A DNA stretch of 64,000 bases from positions 57,691,453 through 57,755,452 of the forward strand of contig OY755239.1 of assembly GCA_963576725.1 (NCBI GenBank), given 5' to 3'. Below, in pieces: positions 1-10,626 of the stretch; within the stretch, counting starts at the first letter, position 1; each line of letters starts with the position of its first letter. The stretch comes from Azorinus chamasolen. Its lineage: Eukaryota > Mollusca > Bivalvia > Cardiida > Solecurtidae. Under the pieces are notes generated by a model, which saw only the letters and a list, made by a program, of their open reading frames with translations, was not told the origin of the DNA and did not search any database. The position numbers and the translations under genes are program-made.

Positions 1-169
1 AGAAAAGGACACTACTATTACATTAAGTAAATTTATCAAACTTTCTTGCAATTGTAGACTTGTGATAACTCATAAATAACATAACCAGCGCATCATCTAT
101 GTGTATATCTATGTTTTGTGTAATAATGTAACGGAGTAATGCCGTGGTCAACTGAAGTTTTAGCTAGTG

Positions 170-421
170 TTATCCCTTTACCCAATAGCCTGTTTCTAGT
201 TTTGAAGACATATGACCACTTAAAGCAGGTTGAAAGTAAAGCAGAATGCGCCTTAAGGCGCATTCTGCTTTACTTTCAGCCTGCTTTAAGCTACCACCTA
301 CTAGGATATAGAAAATATTTATTATGCAATATGTTCATGCCTGTATGAATTTGAACTATTTTCTTCAGCGGAGGAATAAATCAAACACGCTAAAAGCCGC
401 TTCTATCAGGTAAAGGGATAA
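170..421. mobile_element. 252-bp palindromic element with TTATCCCTTTACC ends
   Basis: The two 13-base ends are exact inverted copies (170-182 and 409-421). The middle (222-287) is a near-perfect palindrome whose tip is GCGCCTTAAGGCGC. The arms (AAGCAGG..GAAAGTAAAGCAGAA) resemble the inner hairpin of TA-3, but the ends resemble the TTAA group. No clear target duplication is visible, so the class is open. Confidence 0.7.
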
Positions 422-865
422 TTATACATGTATGTAAAGATATACATACCTACACATGTACTGCAGACCTATTCTGTTCTGATTATATTTGTTTGGAAGG
501 AATATCAAACCAATCAAAAAACGAAGTCAGTGAAGTGTTTGTATGTGTACATGTATGTAGTCATTTTCAGACATAAGGGAACCTTTACATCAGACTGATT
601 TCACGAAATAGCAGAAATAAAGATAAATAATCAATTTCTAGTTACACGTAATTTCAATTTCAATCTCACCATATCGAGGACTGCGGGTATAAGATTGTTG
701 GAGGTTGATGATTCGAAGTCGTATTGTAACGTAATTAAATCTGTGATAGATTTATATGTTACCGAAAGTGAGAGAATGTTAAAAGTACAGTATATAGGTC
801 GAGGTTTAGTAGGAATACTGTAGGATAGGCGTGACTTTATCTTTTTGTGTGAGTTGATCTTAATT
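422..865. other. Unassigned AT-rich stretch
   Basis: No long palindrome, recognisable repeat or gene is visible here. Confidence 0.5.
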
Positions 866-981
866 TTAACTCCTTCGCTGCCAATGACGCATTTGTGATA
901 ACCTATGCAAAGAGTTTGGATCTAGGTGAGGCGCAGACGACACTGTTTTCAGACAAGGAAATGTAACAGCGAATGAATTAA
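866..981 (+). mobile_element. TTAA-4 MITE, degenerate
   Basis: Begins TTAACTCCTTCGCTGCCAA and holds the TTTGGATCTAGGTGAGGCG arm of the TTAA-4 hairpin. The second arm is largely lost. Its right TTAA (978-981) is also the left TTAA of the next element. Confidence 0.65.
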
Positions 982-1187
982 CACATTACCCCCATAGACT
1001 ATTTTTAGTTCCAACCGCTTTGAACAGATCTACCGAAATGGAACATTTACTACAGAAAATGGCAGAAATGTGCAGATTAGAAACCATTGTGATAAATAGA
1101 GCATTTGCTCTCTATTTATCACAATGGTTAAAAAAAAGAGACATTTACAGAGGTGTCAAACGGCTTCAGTATGAGGGAATGAGTTAC
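978..1187 (+). mobile_element. TTAA-3 MITE
   Basis: Begins TTAACACATTACCCCCATAG and ends GAGGGAATGAGTTA. The hairpin arms (1083-1101 and 1110-1128) read ACCATTGTGATAAATAGAG. The tip is shortened to a few bases, so this copy lost the shared core. Confidence 0.8.
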
Positions 1188-1239
1188 ATGAGGAGTTTTT
1201 AATTTGTACTTGAAATCGAGGATTAAGTCCAAACCGAAA

Positions 1240-1448
1240 TACAGTAAACCCCCGCTAATGCGACCACTTAATAAACAGCCACTTGGGTCGTTTAAAGCAG
1301 GTGGTAGCTTAATGCAGGACGAAAGTAATGCAGAAAGCTCCTGTGGGAGCTTTCTGCATAACGTTCGTCCTGCATTAAGCTACCACCTGCCTCTGCCACC
1401 CGGAATTATGCCCGTTTTTGGTGGTCGCATTAGATGGGTTCTACTGTA
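1240..1448 (+). mobile_element. TA-1 MITE
   Basis: TA-flanked element with CAGTAAACCCCCGCTAATGC at the left end and an inverted counterpart ending CTACTG-TA at the right. The central palindrome spans about 1298-1391, with tip GCTCCTGTGGGAGC. It looks complete, and there is no transposase in it. Confidence 0.85.
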
Positions 1449-1705
1449 ACTCTCTGACTGATAGGGACGCCTTTTCTCGTGTTTGCAGACACAGTAGAGC
1501 CAGATCAGATTGCTCCTAAAGGAGTTGTCTGATCAGAATTATATTGAATTACATTAATCAGAATATATTGGTATATGAATATTTTGATCAGATTCTACAG
1601 CTTCTGCCAAAGCTAAAATAATTCATATACCATAATAAATTAATAAGCTACTACAATACCATGATGTTTGTTTCCTGTATGTTTATTCATAAGGTAAAGG
1701 GTTAA
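1447..1705 (-). mobile_element. TTAA-1 MITE, worn
   Basis: Carries a 'ttgcagacacagtagagccagatcagattgctcc' type arm and its partner, then the long side arm with 'gattctacagcttctgcc', and ends AAAGGGTTAA at 1705. It directly follows the TA-1 copy. Confidence 0.65.
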
Positions 1706-1917
1706 TAATTTACTCATTGAATATCAAGATAAAAAATAATAACATCGTGAACAATAATTCACTGAATATCTGAATGGCACGATGAACAAATTGTTTTATT
1801 GTGACAGAAACTGTAGAATCAGATCTATGTTATATCAAATGCAAACATAGCAGATCTGAACAGGAAGTACCTATAGGAGCCGGTTGATCTGCATCTACTG
1901 TGTTTGTAAAGGGTTAA
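1702..1917 (+). mobile_element. TTAA-1 MITE
   Basis: Starts at the same TTAA that closes the previous element and ends TAAAGGGTTAA (1907-1917). The hairpin is diverged but keeps CTATAGGAGCCGG near the tip. Confidence 0.65.
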
Positions 1918-1971
1918 CGCTGTCTGTGCAAACAGTTGCTCTGAGGATCTAGACGTTTTGCAAAAGGTTAA
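1914..1971 (+). mobile_element. TTAA-4 MITE, internally deleted
   Basis: A 58-base piece beginning TTAACGCTGTCTGTGCAAAC and ending AAAAGGTTAA. It is the third element in a chain sharing TTAA sites. Confidence 0.45.
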
Positions 1972-2057
1972 AGTTCAGACCAGAAATCGAGTCAGAGATT
2001 CTGTGTTCGGTATCCCCCGAATTACTCATCAGGGTTTCTACCGTGTGACAACTGTCT

Positions 2058-2114
2058 TATTTATATTTTGAGAGAGATATTTATATTCTGAAAGAGAGAG
2101 ATATTTATATTTTG

Positions 2115-2198
<84 letters not shown>
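2058..2198. repeat. Microsatellite: 'atatttatattttgagag' units, (GATA)n, (GA)n
   Basis: Two or three imperfect 'gagagatatttatattttga' units pass into about seven GATA units and then about 27 GA dinucleotides. The reverse strand gives a spurious open frame of Ser-Leu and Tyr-Leu repeats, which is not a gene. Confidence 0.95.
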
Positions 2199-2199
<1 letters not shown>

Positions 2200-2249
2200 T
2201 TGTGCTCTAAAAATTAGATGAACGAACAGTGGTGTACAGAAGAATTTAC

Positions 2250-2465
2250 CCACACTTCAGAAATATGTTCATGTAAGAAATAATAACGTTATATAAATAT
2301 TCATTTGCTGAATGTGTATACATGTACATGTAATGGTGTGACAGGATTGTTTAATCATAGCAGACACCGTAGAGTCCAATCTATATAATTATATAAGCAA
2401 ACAGAGTAGATTCTGCAGCAGCCGTATGAGTATGATTTTGTATCCTCTCTGTTTGCAAACAAAGG
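2250..2465 (+). mobile_element. TTAA-1 MITE, short form, worn ends
   Basis: The side arm 'catgtaagaaataataacg' leads into the hairpin GCAAACAGAGTAGA..CTCTGTTTGC (2397-2456), whose inner part is scrambled. The terminal TTAA is not intact. Confidence 0.6.
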
Positions 2466-2711
2466 GTCTTCGTTTGCTAATCACGTCAATATACCTACCT
2501 GTAAATAGTGAAGACCAAGATGAGACAGCTCCTGCAGGAGCTGTCTCATCAGGATCTGCACTATTTACAAGTTGAATGTGCAACCAATGCACTCAAGAGC
2601 AGTGATTGCACAGCGATATGCTTTTACACAGTGAAGATATATGTAATTATACAACAGGGCATGGGTAAAGAAGGAGAAATGTATTTTAAAAATCAGCAAG
2701 AGAAGGGTTAA
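2465..2711 (+). mobile_element. TTAA-2 MITE copy 1
   Basis: Has the 68-base palindrome GTAAATAGTGAAGACC..GACAGCTCC-TGCA-GGAGC (2501-2568), then the non-palindromic tail 'ttgtgcaaccaatgcact..ttatacaacagggcatgg', and ends AGAAGGGTTAA. The left terminus is slightly mutated. An open frame of about 67 codons runs from the hairpin to the terminal TAA, but it starts with GTG, so it is not a normal eukaryotic gene. Confidence 0.85.
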
Positions 2712-2724
2712 ATAGCGTACAAAT

Positions 2725-2780
2725 AAGGCAAATGGGGATATCAAAAGCGCAAAAAGCCGTCTATATGGGGGAAATGGCTA
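2725..2780 (+). mobile_element. TTAA-3 right-end fragment
   Basis: Matches the last part of TTAA-3 ('aaaagccgtctatatggggg..atgg'). No hairpin remains. Confidence 0.45.
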
Positions 2781-2798
2781 ACAACGTAACATATAATT

Positions 2799-2998
2799 CA
2801 GAGCTCCAGATAAGAGGCGTAAATTAAATCATTTTCAGGTACATGTATAACTTCTTTATTTCTCCACCAAACCCTTTACTGTGACTATTCTTTAGAATCG
2901 TCTCGAAGAGACGATTCTAAAGAGTGGTCACAGTATAGAGTTTGGTGGATAAATGACGATTTTAATATTTGAGTACGCACTTTTATCTGTAACGCTGA
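2799..2998 (+). repeat. HP-1 palindromic element copy 1
   Basis: The ends CAGAGCTCCAGATAAG and CTTTTATCTGTAACGCTG are imperfect inverted copies. The centre is a long hairpin from 'ccaccaaacc' to 'gtttggtgg' with inner arms TTTAGAATCGTCTC and a three-base loop. Its mobility class is not clear from the ends. Confidence 0.8.
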
Positions 2999-3222
2999 AT
3001 TATATTCAAACAGAAATAAAATGAATCTTGAAAAATGTGGCCACAACGCCTACTTCGCTGGTACAGCTCTTGAGCTATACTATTTGCCAAACCTAAATAA
3101 TGAGTTCGTTCACCCGTCACGGCTAGTTTGTACTTACATTGATTGCGTTAATTACCTAAGTGTATACTGTTGTCTACTATTTCAGTCTAATTTAAAGTTG
3201 TCAAAATGGTGCCGAATTGATA

Positions 3223-3405
3223 TACAATAAAACCTTTCTAAATTGGACATTCAATTTAGTATAAATATCGGTGTTGGAGACATGTGACAGCTAAATGCAG
3301 GGTGAAATCATGCAGAAAGCTTCTTTTTGCATGACCTTTACCCTGCATTAAGCAGCCACCTGCATACATGTATCTAAATTATTCTATATTAGAGAGGTTT
3401 TATTG
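3223..3405 (+). mobile_element. TA-2 MITE, collapsed hairpin tip
   Basis: TA-flanked, with ends 'caataaaacctttctaaatt' and 'agagaggttttattg'. Most of the right tip is deleted, leaving 'gcagaaagcttctttttgc'. Confidence 0.75.
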
Positions 3406-3515
3406 TTTTCCCTTTTACAAAAATCCAAGGAGAGAGGGGATAACATGTCAGAATATTTAGACTAATTAGGAAGATGTGTGCAATTAAAAATAAAGCTAGT
3501 GGGCAGAAATTATTC

Positions 3516-3718
3516 TTAACTCTTTCAACGTACAGTTTTCAAACGGACTATTCCAAAATTCAAAGGGGGCAAATATTACCGTGGACATTCAGGGGTGTTC
3601 ATAGTAAAGCGTAACATGACAACGGTGCAGACCATGACGAGAAGACTCCTGTAAGTGTTCTCTAATCTGAGTCTAAAGTGTTTACCATTAGTGACCCGTT
3701 TCGCAATGAAAGGGTTAA
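3516..3718 (+). mobile_element. TTAA-6 MITE copy 1
   Basis: Begins TTAACTCTTTCAACG and ends TGAAAGGGTTAA. The middle carries 'gtaacatgacaacggtgcag', shared with the copy at 5275-5485. The right hairpin arm is worn. Confidence 0.7.
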
Positions 3719-3856
3719 AAACTATGAATGCAGAATGTGTATTGAAAGCAGAGAATTTAGTAATAATTAAATGGATGTCATTCATACGTGGTGTAATTAT
3801 AAGCGACGCACTGGGCACTAGCGGGTTAAAAATTTGCTTTGTGTTGTTTCCTTTAG

Positions 3857-4005
3857 TATAAACGAGTATTAACACATTTGCAAACAAAGTAGACCCAGAT
3901 CAGACGACTCCAATAGGAGGGTATTTTTCTTCCCGACAGGGATCAGTGTCTGCTCTGTTTGCTTATGTCATAATATAAACCTGATTCTACAGTTTTTGTC
4001 AAAGC
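3857..4005 (-). mobile_element. TTAA-1 MITE, truncated
   Basis: Hairpin arms GCAAACAAAGTAGACCCAGA and GTCTGCTCTGTTTGC survive, with an insertion or scramble at the tip. The side arm stops after 'gattctacagtttttgtc'. Confidence 0.6.
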
Positions 4006-4074
4006 AAAATTTTCTCTCGGAAAGGTTTCATTATAAAAAGTAAGCTAATACATATACATGTTGTCATTATTTTT

Positions 4075-4372
4075 TCCACAAACAGGGTCTGCTCTGTTTA
4101 CTAATAGAAATTGAAAGATATGTTTCTTTACTTTCTAAAATGTTTCTGTACTTTCTAAATTGTTTCTATATTTTCTAAAAAGGCTCTATTTATCACAATG
4201 GTTTCAATGAGTGACTTTTACAAAGGCGTCATAAGGCGTCAATATGAGGAAATGGGTTATATGAGGAGTTTTTACAATGTTCCACCTACATTATTTCATT
4301 ATAAATATTTTGTCCATGTATATTCAGTAGTTATTAATATTTGAAATAAACATAGAACAGAGAAAGGGTTCA
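4075..4372 (-). mobile_element. TTAA-1 MITE, long form, interrupted
   Basis: One hairpin arm (GGTCTGCTCTGTTTAC) and the long-form side arm (4276-4372, 'gttccacctacatt..aacatagaacagagaaagggtt') flank a TTAA-3 fragment. The left arm is missing. Confidence 0.55.
4180..4275 (+). mobile_element. TTAA-3 right-half fragment
   Basis: 'ctatttatcacaatggtttc' followed by the right side arm and GAGGAAATGGGTTA. It lies between the two parts of a TTAA-1 copy, as if inserted there. Confidence 0.6.
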
Positions 4373-4574
4373 GTTGGTATGAATTACTGGTGATGTAATC
4401 TCGTAACTGTAGATAAGGGGCGTATTTGGGAAATATAAGAAAAAAATGTTTCTTCAATTTTCTGTCAAACCCTATTTTGCACCTACTCATTAGACTCGCC
4501 ATGGGGAAATTGCAGAAATATAGGGGTTGGCTTTTGAGAAACAAGAGAGTTTGATAGACCAGTATGTGCCTTTA

Positions 4575-4737
4575 GCTATGGAACAAATGCTGTATTTGTC
4601 ACAATAGTTTCAAATTCACAAACTTCCAAACTGTTCCTTTGCTCTAGTAAATGATCCTGTTCAGTACTTTTATTCCAAGACATTCGGTCTAAAATAGCCT
4701 ATGAGGTAACGGGTTATCTACAGTGCTGTATATTTAC
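4575..4737 (-). mobile_element. TTAA-3 MITE, degenerate
   Basis: Reverse-oriented remains of the hairpin ('gctgtatttgtcacaatag') and side arm ('ttcctttgctctagtaaatg'), ending 'atgaggtaacgggttat'. Confidence 0.5.
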
Positions 4738-4776
4738 AATATTTATTGTGATTCACTTTTACATGATAACACCTGT

Positions 4777-5022
4777 TTGACCCTTTACCTGTTGCATATT
4801 CATGTGAGAAATAATGGCATCATGAATATTTATTTGCTGAATTTTTATAACGGTACACAAGGAATTTTGGTATTGGTAGAAACTGTAAAATCACTTTAAA
4901 TCAGATTTATTATAATTTCATACGCAAACAGAACAGGCCCTGATCAGACGGTTCCTACAGGATCTGGTTCTACTCTGTCTGCACAGGCGTGAAAAAAGTG
5001 TTTATATGAGGGAAAAAGTTAG
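4777..5022 (+). mobile_element. TTAA-1 MITE, short form
   Basis: Begins TTGACCCTTTACCTG and ends ATATGAGGGAAAAAGTTA. The hairpin around 4924-4985 has a partly deleted right arm at the tip ('ggttcctacaggatctgg'). Confidence 0.75.
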
Positions 5023-5274
5023 TAAAGTCGTGGGACTTTTAACAAATCTTTAGCAGTTCTTATCAACTTAAAACTCAAGTTCTCATTAAATTGAAATATA
5101 TCTTATACTACCTGCACTGTACTGATCTCATGTGATTGTTTACATTTGTGGTAAGTAATTTGTTTCACAAAATTTCTATAGCATATTGCCAAAAGCATTT
5201 TATCTATATATCTTATAAATATATCTGCACACCATGTCATAAGTAAGGTTTCGTGCGTGTATTTCATAATCAGG

Positions 5275-5485
5275 GTAACCCGTACAACGTTCACTTTTCA
5301 AATGGACTATTCCAAATTTCAATCAGGTCAAGCTTATGGTGAATGTTTAGGGATTTTTGTAAAGAAAAAGTGTAACATGACAAAAAGTGCAGACCCTGAT
5401 GAGAGGGCTCCTAAAGGCTCCTCATCTTGGTCTACACTGTTTGCAAAGGATATTAATGGCCCGTGTCCCGCACAGTAAGGGTTAA
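5275..5485 (+). mobile_element. TTAA-6 MITE copy 2
   Basis: Starts with a degraded terminus GTAACCCGTACAACG and ends AGTAAGGGTTAA. It shares 'gtaacatgacaaaaagtgc' with the copy at 3516. The hairpin arms (GCAGACCCTGATGAG and partner) follow the same plan as TTAA-1 and TTAA-2. Confidence 0.7.
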
Positions 5486-5882
5486 ACTTGATTTTGCCTT
5501 TAGTTCTAGGTTGCTAAAGTTTCAGTTTCGCCCGAGAGAAACAAAATGTGAGATTTTCGCATAAATCGGGACCAGTGATATTCCGAAAAAAAAATCCGTA
5601 TCTCATTAGTATCAAAAATGTTTGACATCCTTGCTAGGATTTCGGACAGAAAATAAGTAGCACATAATTTACACTCATGTATTGAATTAGAATATGAACA
5701 CTTTTCAAAGGAAACTTAATTTTAGGAAGAGTTCTGTTGAGCACACACGATAAATCATCCCTATAGTGGTTCCGTATAACTATTTCGGTGTTGAATGCGA
5801 ATTTGTGACGGCCTTGATAAACTACGGGGATACAGAGGACACGTAGCACCGGTACCCATACTGTTTGGCACCGTCAGTATAT
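5486..5882. other. Unassigned stretch
   Basis: No palindromic element or convincing coding frame is seen. Confidence 0.5.
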
Positions 5883-6091
5883 TACAGTAGAATCCCGCTA
5901 ATGCGACCACCTAAAAGAGGTATAATTCTGGGTGTTAGATGCAGGTGGTAGCTTAATGCAGGACAAAAGTAATGCAGAAAGCTCCTAGAGGAGCTTTCTG
6001 CATTACTTTTGCCCTGTATTAAGCAACCACCTGCTTATAGAGACACTCATGTTTATTCATTAAGTGGTCGCATTAGCGGGGTTCTACCGTA
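5883..6091 (+). mobile_element. TA-1 MITE
   Basis: TA-flanked with ends CAGTAGAATCCCGCTAATGC and GCATTAGCGGGGTTCTACCG. The large palindrome has tip GCTCCTAGAGGAGC. Well preserved. Confidence 0.9.
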
Positions 6092-7796
6092 TTATTAAAC
6101 AAGGAAGACATTTAAAAAGCTGAGAGTTAGACAGATGAGAAATATTCAAGACGACAATACATGGAAGCGATATAGTATGATCGTAGCAAAGCTTTTCATT
6201 TGACGTAAAGAAGATTATCATTTGGACCTTGAGGCGCGTGTTCTGTGCTTTAATTGGCAATTACAAGTACGTGTATGACGATGGGCGGTTTGGATGAAGG
6301 CAAATAACAGTAATTAAACCAACTTCTCGGTATTATAGACATTTCGGTACTTACAGTAAACAGACGTTCCTATCTGTAGAAACAGTAGAAAGCAGATCAC
6401 AATTTCTTGCAGGTCGGCGTACGTTCCCATCGTGCAGAAGAATTACACTACAAAGAACAACACGTATACGGTATTGTCCTGAGATGACTTATCATGCACA
6501 AATATTTTGATTGATCACTTCTCAGCGACTCTTCCGTATATCCATTTAGAGTAGCTTACACCCCATCTGTAAACACTGAAAGCTGCTGTTGGAGCTTACG
6601 CATTGACATGTGCAAACTCCGCAAACAAGCGTAAGAAACTTTTTCAAACACAATCGGAAATCGGCTTACAGGGAACCAATCGCCTGCGGGCATTTATTTG
6701 TCATCCAACAAAGCGGGTAACCATATACCCATGCTAATTGTTTCCTTGTTTACATCTGTTCCATAATTAATACGTATAATCAACACACCATATTTCTTTT
6801 AGCCTTGACTACTGTTGGATTAATTTTTCAATAGAGTATGCTGTACTGTGGTGTATAGATATCCAATCAGCGATCGGATAACGGAAAGTCAATAACCAGT
6901 GCGGAAAGCCTCGCATACAAGTGTGGATGTTTGTGATAGGTCAATTTATAGAAAAGTGATATATGGCCAAATATTTGGGTAATCGAATTATATGATGTAA
7001 TTATAGCGAGAGAAATGATCACATCCTTTTAGTTGGGTACTCTATTATCGCCTTACTAGCGAGTGTATGTGACCGTTAGAGGCACATTCGCTAAATTTGT
7101 TAATCAAATCAACTAATTGTACTTGATTGTAGTGGCTTAAGTGCCTCTCATTTTGCGACAATCTCACCAAGTACACATTTATTTTAGTTTTAAGCACGGT
7201 GAAAATCTTCCAGAAACTTTTCACGTCAATTAACTTTCCCAAATTCTCCTCTTTTATGTTTGTCTTTAAATGAATTCCGGAACATTTCCATTCCCTTTCT
7301 GAGGGCAACTAAATGCTAGGATTACAATCCCCTCAAAAAAGCAATGCCCCGTAATATTATACGGTAATGAGTTTAGAGAAAATCCTCCTTTTATTTTCGA
7401 AGCGTGCATTCTTCACTGGAAATACCAGCACGTTTCAGCCCAGCGCATGCTGATCATTTCGGTTTCCTTGGAACTATTGACAAAATTATCTTCAGAACAG
7501 CCCCTATGCTACTTAAAGTATCGACAGATGGCGCTGTTGATACTAGCTAATGAAATTATAGCACTGTAGTTGCAGGCCAGCATTCATGAATTGAATGCAC
7601 ATAATAAGTGGGAAGACCATACTCCTGCGAACAGGTCGGCACGTGCTGAGGTGTGAAGATCAAGCTCCTGTCCGAAACAATTGTAAACAACCCGTGTCCA
7701 TAGTCGAAACAAGTATAGCTGACCTATTTAGAGTGCGACTGCCACTGAAATACAGATGAAAAATGCATGAAATATTAAATTGAATAAGAAACGATC
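6092..7796. other. Repeat-poor island of 1.7 kb
   Basis: I see none of the palindromic families here, in sharp contrast to both sides. The stretch contains the exon-like frame at 7057-7298. No promoter or RNA gene is recognised. Confidence 0.6.
7057..7298 (-). other. Possible single exon (unrecognised)
   Basis: On the minus strand an open frame of about 87 codons, with no in-frame ATG near its start, follows a pyrimidine-rich stretch ending CCCTCAG (acceptor-like, exon from 7298). It runs to a GTAAGG donor-like site (intron from 7056), with a stop shortly beyond. The peptide has a normal mixed composition (segments such as WKCSGIHLK and LSHYNQVQLVDLINKF) and carries no repeat motif. I do not recognise a family. 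It could equally be a chance open frame. Confidence 0.2.
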
Positions 7797-7980
7797 TTAA
7801 CCATTTACCTGTTGAATATTCTAGTAAAAATATTTACATCATAAATATTTATGAACTGAAGTTTTGTAATGACATATACATGTAAACACTATAGTTTTGG
7901 CCGTGGAAGAAACTGTACAATTATATCTATATAATTCCATAAGCAAACGGAGCAGACCCTGATCAGACGGATCCTACAGG
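7797..7980 (+). mobile_element. TTAA-1 MITE, left half only
   Basis: Begins TTAACCATTTACCTGTTGAA, with the short-form side arm and the left hairpin arm GCAAACGGAGCAGACCCTGA, and stops at the tip ('gatcctacagg'). The right half is missing, so breakage was at the hairpin centre. Confidence 0.7.
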
Positions 7981-8101
7981 CTTGATGCTTAGAATCTAGA
8001 TATTAGTTGGCCATGGTTTCCATTTAGTTAGTTATATTTATATACAATGTATGTGATCGCTTATTAAAGTATAAAATATATACATGCACATCATGACACA
8101 A

Positions 8102-8308
8102 TACAGTATAACCCCTCTAAACCAGAATTCTAGTAGAGAGTAATTTAGATACTTTTAGGCAGGTGGTTGCGTAATGCAAGGGGAAAGTCATGCAAAAAGC
8201 TCCTAGAGGAGCTTTTTGCGTGACTTTCACCTTGCATTAAGCTGCCACCTGTCTCGAAAACCGATATTTATACTAAATTGAACGCCAGGTTTATAGGGGT
8301 GTTAATGT
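8102..8308 (+). mobile_element. TA-2 MITE
   Basis: Left end TA-CAGTATAACCCCTCTAAAC. The long hairpin has tip GCTCCTAGAGGAGC (arms 8158-8252). The right end has drifted ('ataggggtgttaatg'). Confidence 0.8.
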
Positions 8309-8444
8309 TCATCATACATAGAGGATTGAGTACTAAACGGAACTAACTACTCAATTTAACAATTATAAATATTTAAAATACGTGTTTTCCTAGCGTTGTC
8401 AAAGTTGATTTCCGTTCGTTTCTAATGTGCTCGTTTCTACCATA

Positions 8445-8530
8445 TCGTCAATAAATTTGGATCCTGGTGAGACGCCCCATTTGGCTGCAAACTGTTTGCT
8501 AAGGTCTAGACGAGTTTGCCCCGCATACGA
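8445..8530 (+). mobile_element. TTAA-4 fragment
   Basis: Left arm 'ttggatcctggtgagacgcc' and a shortened right side 'ctgcaaactgtttgcta'. No intact TTAA termini. Confidence 0.5.
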
Positions 8531-8621
8531 CTAATTTACGTTCAATCCTCGATACGTAAAATTACCTGATTATGTACATTTTTAATGAGAATAGAACTAT
8601 TGTAAGAGACTAGTGAAGGAA

Positions 8622-8672
8622 GAAGAAGAAGAAGACGAAGAAAATTTATAATAATAATAACAATAATGATAA
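8622..8672. repeat. Trinucleotide microsatellites (GAA)n and (ATA)n
   Basis: A short 'gaagaagaagaagaag' run is followed by an 'ataataataacaata' run. Confidence 0.85.
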
Positions 8673-8937
8673 TACTTGTATGTTACATGTTAACATGTTA
8701 TATTATAATACTAACATTGATGATATGTCAAAGACATTGCAGCACATATTATCTATTTACATAATTGCGACATCTGTTTGCTATGTGCACTTAAACCTGA
8801 GTCACATCAAGCGGAATGGTCAATTAAACAATGCACATATGAATGACACGGATCAACCATGCATTCAGTATCGTCCCAACTAGTACAACATTCTGTAGGC
8901 TAATTACTAGGTTTAGAAGAAATGACTTAATTTTAAA

Positions 8938-9113
8938 TACAGTAGAACCTGCGTTAAGCGGCCATTAGAAATGGGCCTTCAGGTAATGTGGTAGCTTAAT
9001 GCAGGTCTCCCATGGGATATTTCTGCATTAGTTCTGCCATGCGTTAAGCATCCACCTGTTTTAAGACTTTTGTGTTCAATAAATGATATGTCCCTTAAGA
9101 CAGGTTCTGTTTA
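8938..9113 (+). mobile_element. TA-1-like MITE, worn
   Basis: Starts TA-CAGTAGAACCTGCGTTAAG. The inner arms 'gtggtagcttaatgcagg' and 'gcgttaagcatccacctg' remain, but the tip is reduced to 'ctcccatgggatatttc'. The right end is 'gacaggttctgttta'. Confidence 0.65.
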
Positions 9114-9281
9114 CACATTACTGATGTGTATAAAACATAGCCAACACTTGCGTACTATAGTTCGATTTTGAACGGTGAGCTGTGACCTTCAGGACCAGCC
9201 CACCCGTAGAGGTAAAACGCGTCACAAACCATGTATTTGTTCCGGGGTTACCTGTGGTTATACAGACAAGTAATAAGCATA

Positions 9282-9363
9282 TACAGTAAAACATTTCTAT
9301 AACGTCCACTAAATTGTGTTAATTAGTTGGTATTTAGGGCAGGTGGCTGCTTAAAGCAAAGTT
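9282..9363 (+). mobile_element. TA-3 MITE, left half only
   Basis: TA-CAGTAAAACATTTCTATAACG to 'gcttaaagcaaagttg', then the homology stops abruptly. The right half is absent. Confidence 0.7.
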
Positions 9364-9491
9364 GTGATTATTATAACATTATTATAACATGAGATATTAT
9401 TAGAAATTCATACACGGCGTTTTGTTAAATAATCGCCTGGTTAATTATACATTCAAACATAGAGTAAATCTGAACAATCCGAAGAATTATT

Positions 9492-9696
9492 TGTGAAACC
9501 CCTCTAATACAACCACCAAAATGGGCACACTTCTGGATGGCAGATGCAGGTGGCTGCTTAATGCAGGACGAAAGTTATACACAAAGCTCCTATGGGATCT
9601 TTCTGCATAACTTTCGTCCTGCATTAAGCAGCCACCTGCTTACAAAGACCGACATGTTTTATCATTAAGTGTTCGCATTAGTGGGGATCTACTGTA
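9492..9696 (+). mobile_element. TA-1 MITE
   Basis: The left end is corrupted ('gtgaaacccctctaatac'), but the hairpin (about 9548-9641) and the right end 'gtggggatctactg-TA' are good. Confidence 0.75.
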
Positions 9697-9702
9697 TTCA
9701 AA

Positions 9703-9907
9703 TACAGCAAAACTCTCGATAATTCGAAATTTTGATATGGAAGAACTTCAACTCAGGCAGGTGGCTGCTTAATGCACGATGAAAGGCATACAGAAAGCTC
9801 CCAGAAGAGCTTTCTGCATGACTTTCATTCTGCATTAAGCCGCCACCTGTCTTAGATATTGATAAATGTACGTAACTGAGTGTTCGAATAATTGAGATTT
9901 TACTGTA
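9703..9907 (+). mobile_element. TA-6 MITE copy 1
   Basis: Outer ends CAGCAAAACTCTCGATAATT and AATAATTGAGATTTTACTG, flanked by TA. The inner hairpin is the standard TA-group one. This subfamily has AT-rich 'ataattcgaa' ends. Confidence 0.8.
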
Positions 9908-10626
9908 CATGTAAGTAGTAAATTAGAATAATGTGAATAGATGTTTCTGAAATTGTACCACATTGATAGAGTTGATAAGCATGGTCCAGCTGGGATTCCC
10001 ACATAGTTTATTAATGTTCAACTACAGCTACCTGCGAATTTTGCAACGATAGAAAATTATGAAAAGCCTAATTTACAATCTGTTTTCATATACAATTATC
10101 GTATAAATCAACTATTAATAAATTTATAGGCATTTTACGTTTTTTAGCAATAACATCAAAATGAGCGCCCCGACCTTTGAAACTCTTATCGGTATGTTCC
10201 TAAATTAAATGAAGATTGAATTCTTGATATGGATCGTGTTTTTATTATCATTCAGGTGTTTCCAGGATGCAGATACGCATAGTGTTATGACTGACTTTCG
10301 ACAGTAACAGCATACCGCATTTCGGGGACTGGGTGCGAAACTGGTATAGCATCGATCTACGGGGCGAAACATTGATGGTATTTGCATTAACAAATTGTTA
10401 AGTACATTTTGTCGCAGGAAGTGAACCTTCATTGCCGAATACTAAGTTGTGCGATGATGTCAGTTACCCGAATAGCAGTAGTTGTCGTAAATTATGAGTT
10501 ACATGTACGAGTGATTTTGGTAGTACAATTCTTAGTAAGTTGGGCCCCATGAGTAATTGATAAGTCTTGTTTGCTACAGATTTCCAAGTACAGTAACATA
10601 TCGACTATTCTAACACTCCAAGTATA
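9908..10626. other. Unassigned stretch
   Basis: No palindromic element and no convincing coding frame are seen in these 700 bases. Confidence 0.5.

Noticed and set aside
2038..2253. Minus-strand frame encoding Ser-Leu and Tyr-Leu repeats
   Set aside because: Translation of the GA/GATA microsatellite.
9118..9309. Minus-strand frame with a hydrophobic start and an acceptor-like CACAG/GTAACCC
   Set aside because: Short, no motif, and its first codons overlap the end of a TA-3 fragment; chance frame more likely.
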